Below, one piece after another: positions 62,700 through 64,000 of a stretch of 64,000 bases of DNA. Both the position numbers and the translations under genes were made by a program. Each line of letters opens with the position of its first letter. Positions within the stretch are counted from its first letter, which is position 1. Source of the DNA: Heliopora coerulea (Eukaryota > Cnidaria > Anthozoa > Scleralcyonacea > Helioporidae); NCBI GenBank assembly GCA_030142905.1, contig JASJOG010000148.1, positions 796,001 to 860,000 of the forward strand. The letters run 5' to 3'. A model generated the notes under the pieces. That model was not told the DNA's origin. It worked only from the letters and a program-made list of their open reading frames with translations, and did not search any database.

Positions 62700-64000
62700 A
62701 GATTTACTACAAATTTGTCTCATATGGCAAGCTGGGCCTGCCACACTCATCAGGTAGTGATTGCGTGTGGTGTAGTTGCCTAGGAGACTTGATAGTGTCT
62801 ATGGAGGTTACGTCATACAATAAAAATGTGGAGTGAATTAACAAATATTACAGAGCAAGTGTTTTTTCCTGTCTATAAGTTGTGATTAGTTCGTTTCTGG
62901 AATTTAATGAGCTTAGCTCAGGATGGCAGATGATAAGGAATTTCTCATGCAAACATAAATAACATTTTTTTGTGCTGCTAGAATACGCTTTACACCGTCT
63001 GATAATTTGCCACTTCAACGAAAATGATACCGAAAATGATACCTTCAGTGATACCGATGTAGGTCTTCAACTTTGTTGTTGTCTTCTCTCTTTACCGTTG
63101 CTTGGTATACAACTCCTTCTGTTAAGCACTTTCCGGCTAGCGGGCAGGATTCTTTATGGTGGCAGTTGCAACTTAGAGAGTCGGGTGGATTGGGTTGAGT
63201 CTGGGTTACTTTGCTGAGTATGTGTTTGTTACGTTTGGCATGCAGCTATAGCTTAATTTCAAAGTGTTCCGATTAAATATTTTGTGAAGCGGGTGGTTTG
63301 ATGGAAAGGACTCGTCGACCATCTTTAAGAATTTGTTACCTATGTTTGGGTGGACAATGGCGTTGAATGGTGGGTTGTATCATATGATATTTCTGCTTCT
63401 GTTTCTCGGATGTTTTGGTTTCGGTGGTTTGGGTTTGAAGTTGAGTTTGTAGTCATAGCCACTTCTTTTTAGGGCTTCTTGGTATGGTGGGGTTGCGGAG
63501 TCAAATGAATGCTTGTCGGACGAGATATGAGATGGACGTTTGTTGATGTTTTGTGGTATGCTGTGGAGTACTGAAGGTGGATGATTGCTGTGGCAGTTGA
63601 CGTATTGCAAGACGTTTCCTGGCTTTGTGAAGGGCTTGTAACTCGAGGATGATAGATCTAATGTGACGTCTAGATAATGATGCAGTTCTTATTAGCTTCG
63701 ATAGTTAGTTTTAGGTTGTGTTCTCTAAAAGTTCTACAAATACATTTTTTTATGTTTCTATCTCCCCTGGTGTTTTGTTCAATGCGGCTAGCCCGTCATC
63801 TCTGTAGAGGCCGATGCTGTTTCCCACAGCTGGTGTTAATTGTGACAAGAGATATGATCCCACGAGTTCACATGTTTCAGCACCATCAAAACTGCCCATG
63901 GTTACGTCAAAAAGCGAGTTGGATGATCTTTTGCACCATGTTGTGTTTTCGTTGAATAGCAGAGATTTCTTTGTTTGAATGATGATGGCTTTCTCTTCGT
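62700..64000 (-). mobile_element. Second Penelope-like element, running off the window
   Basis: Minus-strand RT and GIY-YIG remnants (62990-64000) with a possible 3' UTR at 62700-62860 that contains CTGATGAGTGTGGCAG, a degenerate hammerhead start. Probably a different lineage from the element at 11677. Confidence 0.7.
62990..64000 (-). pseudogene. Penelope-like RT/GIY-YIG protein, partial
   Basis: Reading leftward: [12 protein letters not shown] and [20 protein letters not shown] (RT catalytic YRDDG), [78 protein letters not shown], a Cys-rich linker (SCNCHHKESCPLAGKC) and TYIGITEG, the GIY-YIG core. Frameshifts near 63680, 63380 and 63060, stop near 63218. The upstream half lies beyond the window. 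Confidence 0.75.

Noticed and set aside
62716..62753. Hammerhead in the second Penelope-like element
   Set aside because: CTGATGAGTGTGGCAG is present on the minus strand but the GAAA box reads GAGACAAA and stem II is irregular, so I do not list it as an RNA feature.

Overview
The window is AT-rich eukaryotic nuclear DNA made mostly of transposable elements and endogenised virus-like elements inserted into one another. The set of families (Polinton/Maverick, Penelope-like, BEL/Pao, Gypsy, a Jockey/CR1-type LINE, hAT) points to an invertebrate animal. The species cannot be fixed from the sequence.

Positions 1-6361 form a compact, gene-dense stretch of unknown origin: a tandem repeat, a secreted Cys-rich protein on the minus strand, several intact or nearly intact unrecognised ORFs, a divergent TATA pair, a two-exon gene whose intron holds a duplicated repeat unit, and a tRNA-Lys(UUU) gene.

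Three Polinton/Maverick (adintovirus-related) copies follow. Copy D (6362-11676, plus strand) is a truncated half-element. Copy A (17503-35800) has both terminal inverted repeats and a perfect 6-bp target duplication (ATTTTT). It sits inside an older copy, BC, whose two parts lie at 15308-17502 and 35801-57510. The shared architecture has a divergent centre. One arm runs integrase-chromodomain, a Gly-rich membrane-active virion protein, the double-jelly-roll capsid protein, the packaging ATPase and an alpha-helical protein, and ends in a convergent gene with an MGN start. The other arm runs a large virion protein with a C-terminal membrane anchor, a penton-like protein, a phage-type repeat fibre with a lectin-like tip, small membrane/coiled-coil proteins, a SAP plus NUMOD-type DNA-binding protein and protein-primed DNA polymerase B. 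No copy is intact.

Later insertions broke the elements. A Penelope-like element with inverted repeats and hammerhead-like motifs lies between D and BC (11677-14545). A LINE in A (20858-22937) replaced about 1.4 kb, including the entire capsid gene. A BEL/Pao element (40287-46006) split BC's large virion gene. A very recent Gypsy element (48246-52731; its LTRs differ at one site) split BC's membrane-active protein gene. To the right (57511-64000) lie hAT-like transposase remnants, one cut exactly at BC's terminus, and a second Penelope-like element on the minus strand that runs off the window.

Most interesting: the phage-like tail-fibre/lectin protein in a Polinton; a shared TATAAATAAATG start context before most element genes; a 20-bp GC-rich motif dispersed among four unrelated sites; and paired head-to-head hammerhead-like motifs.
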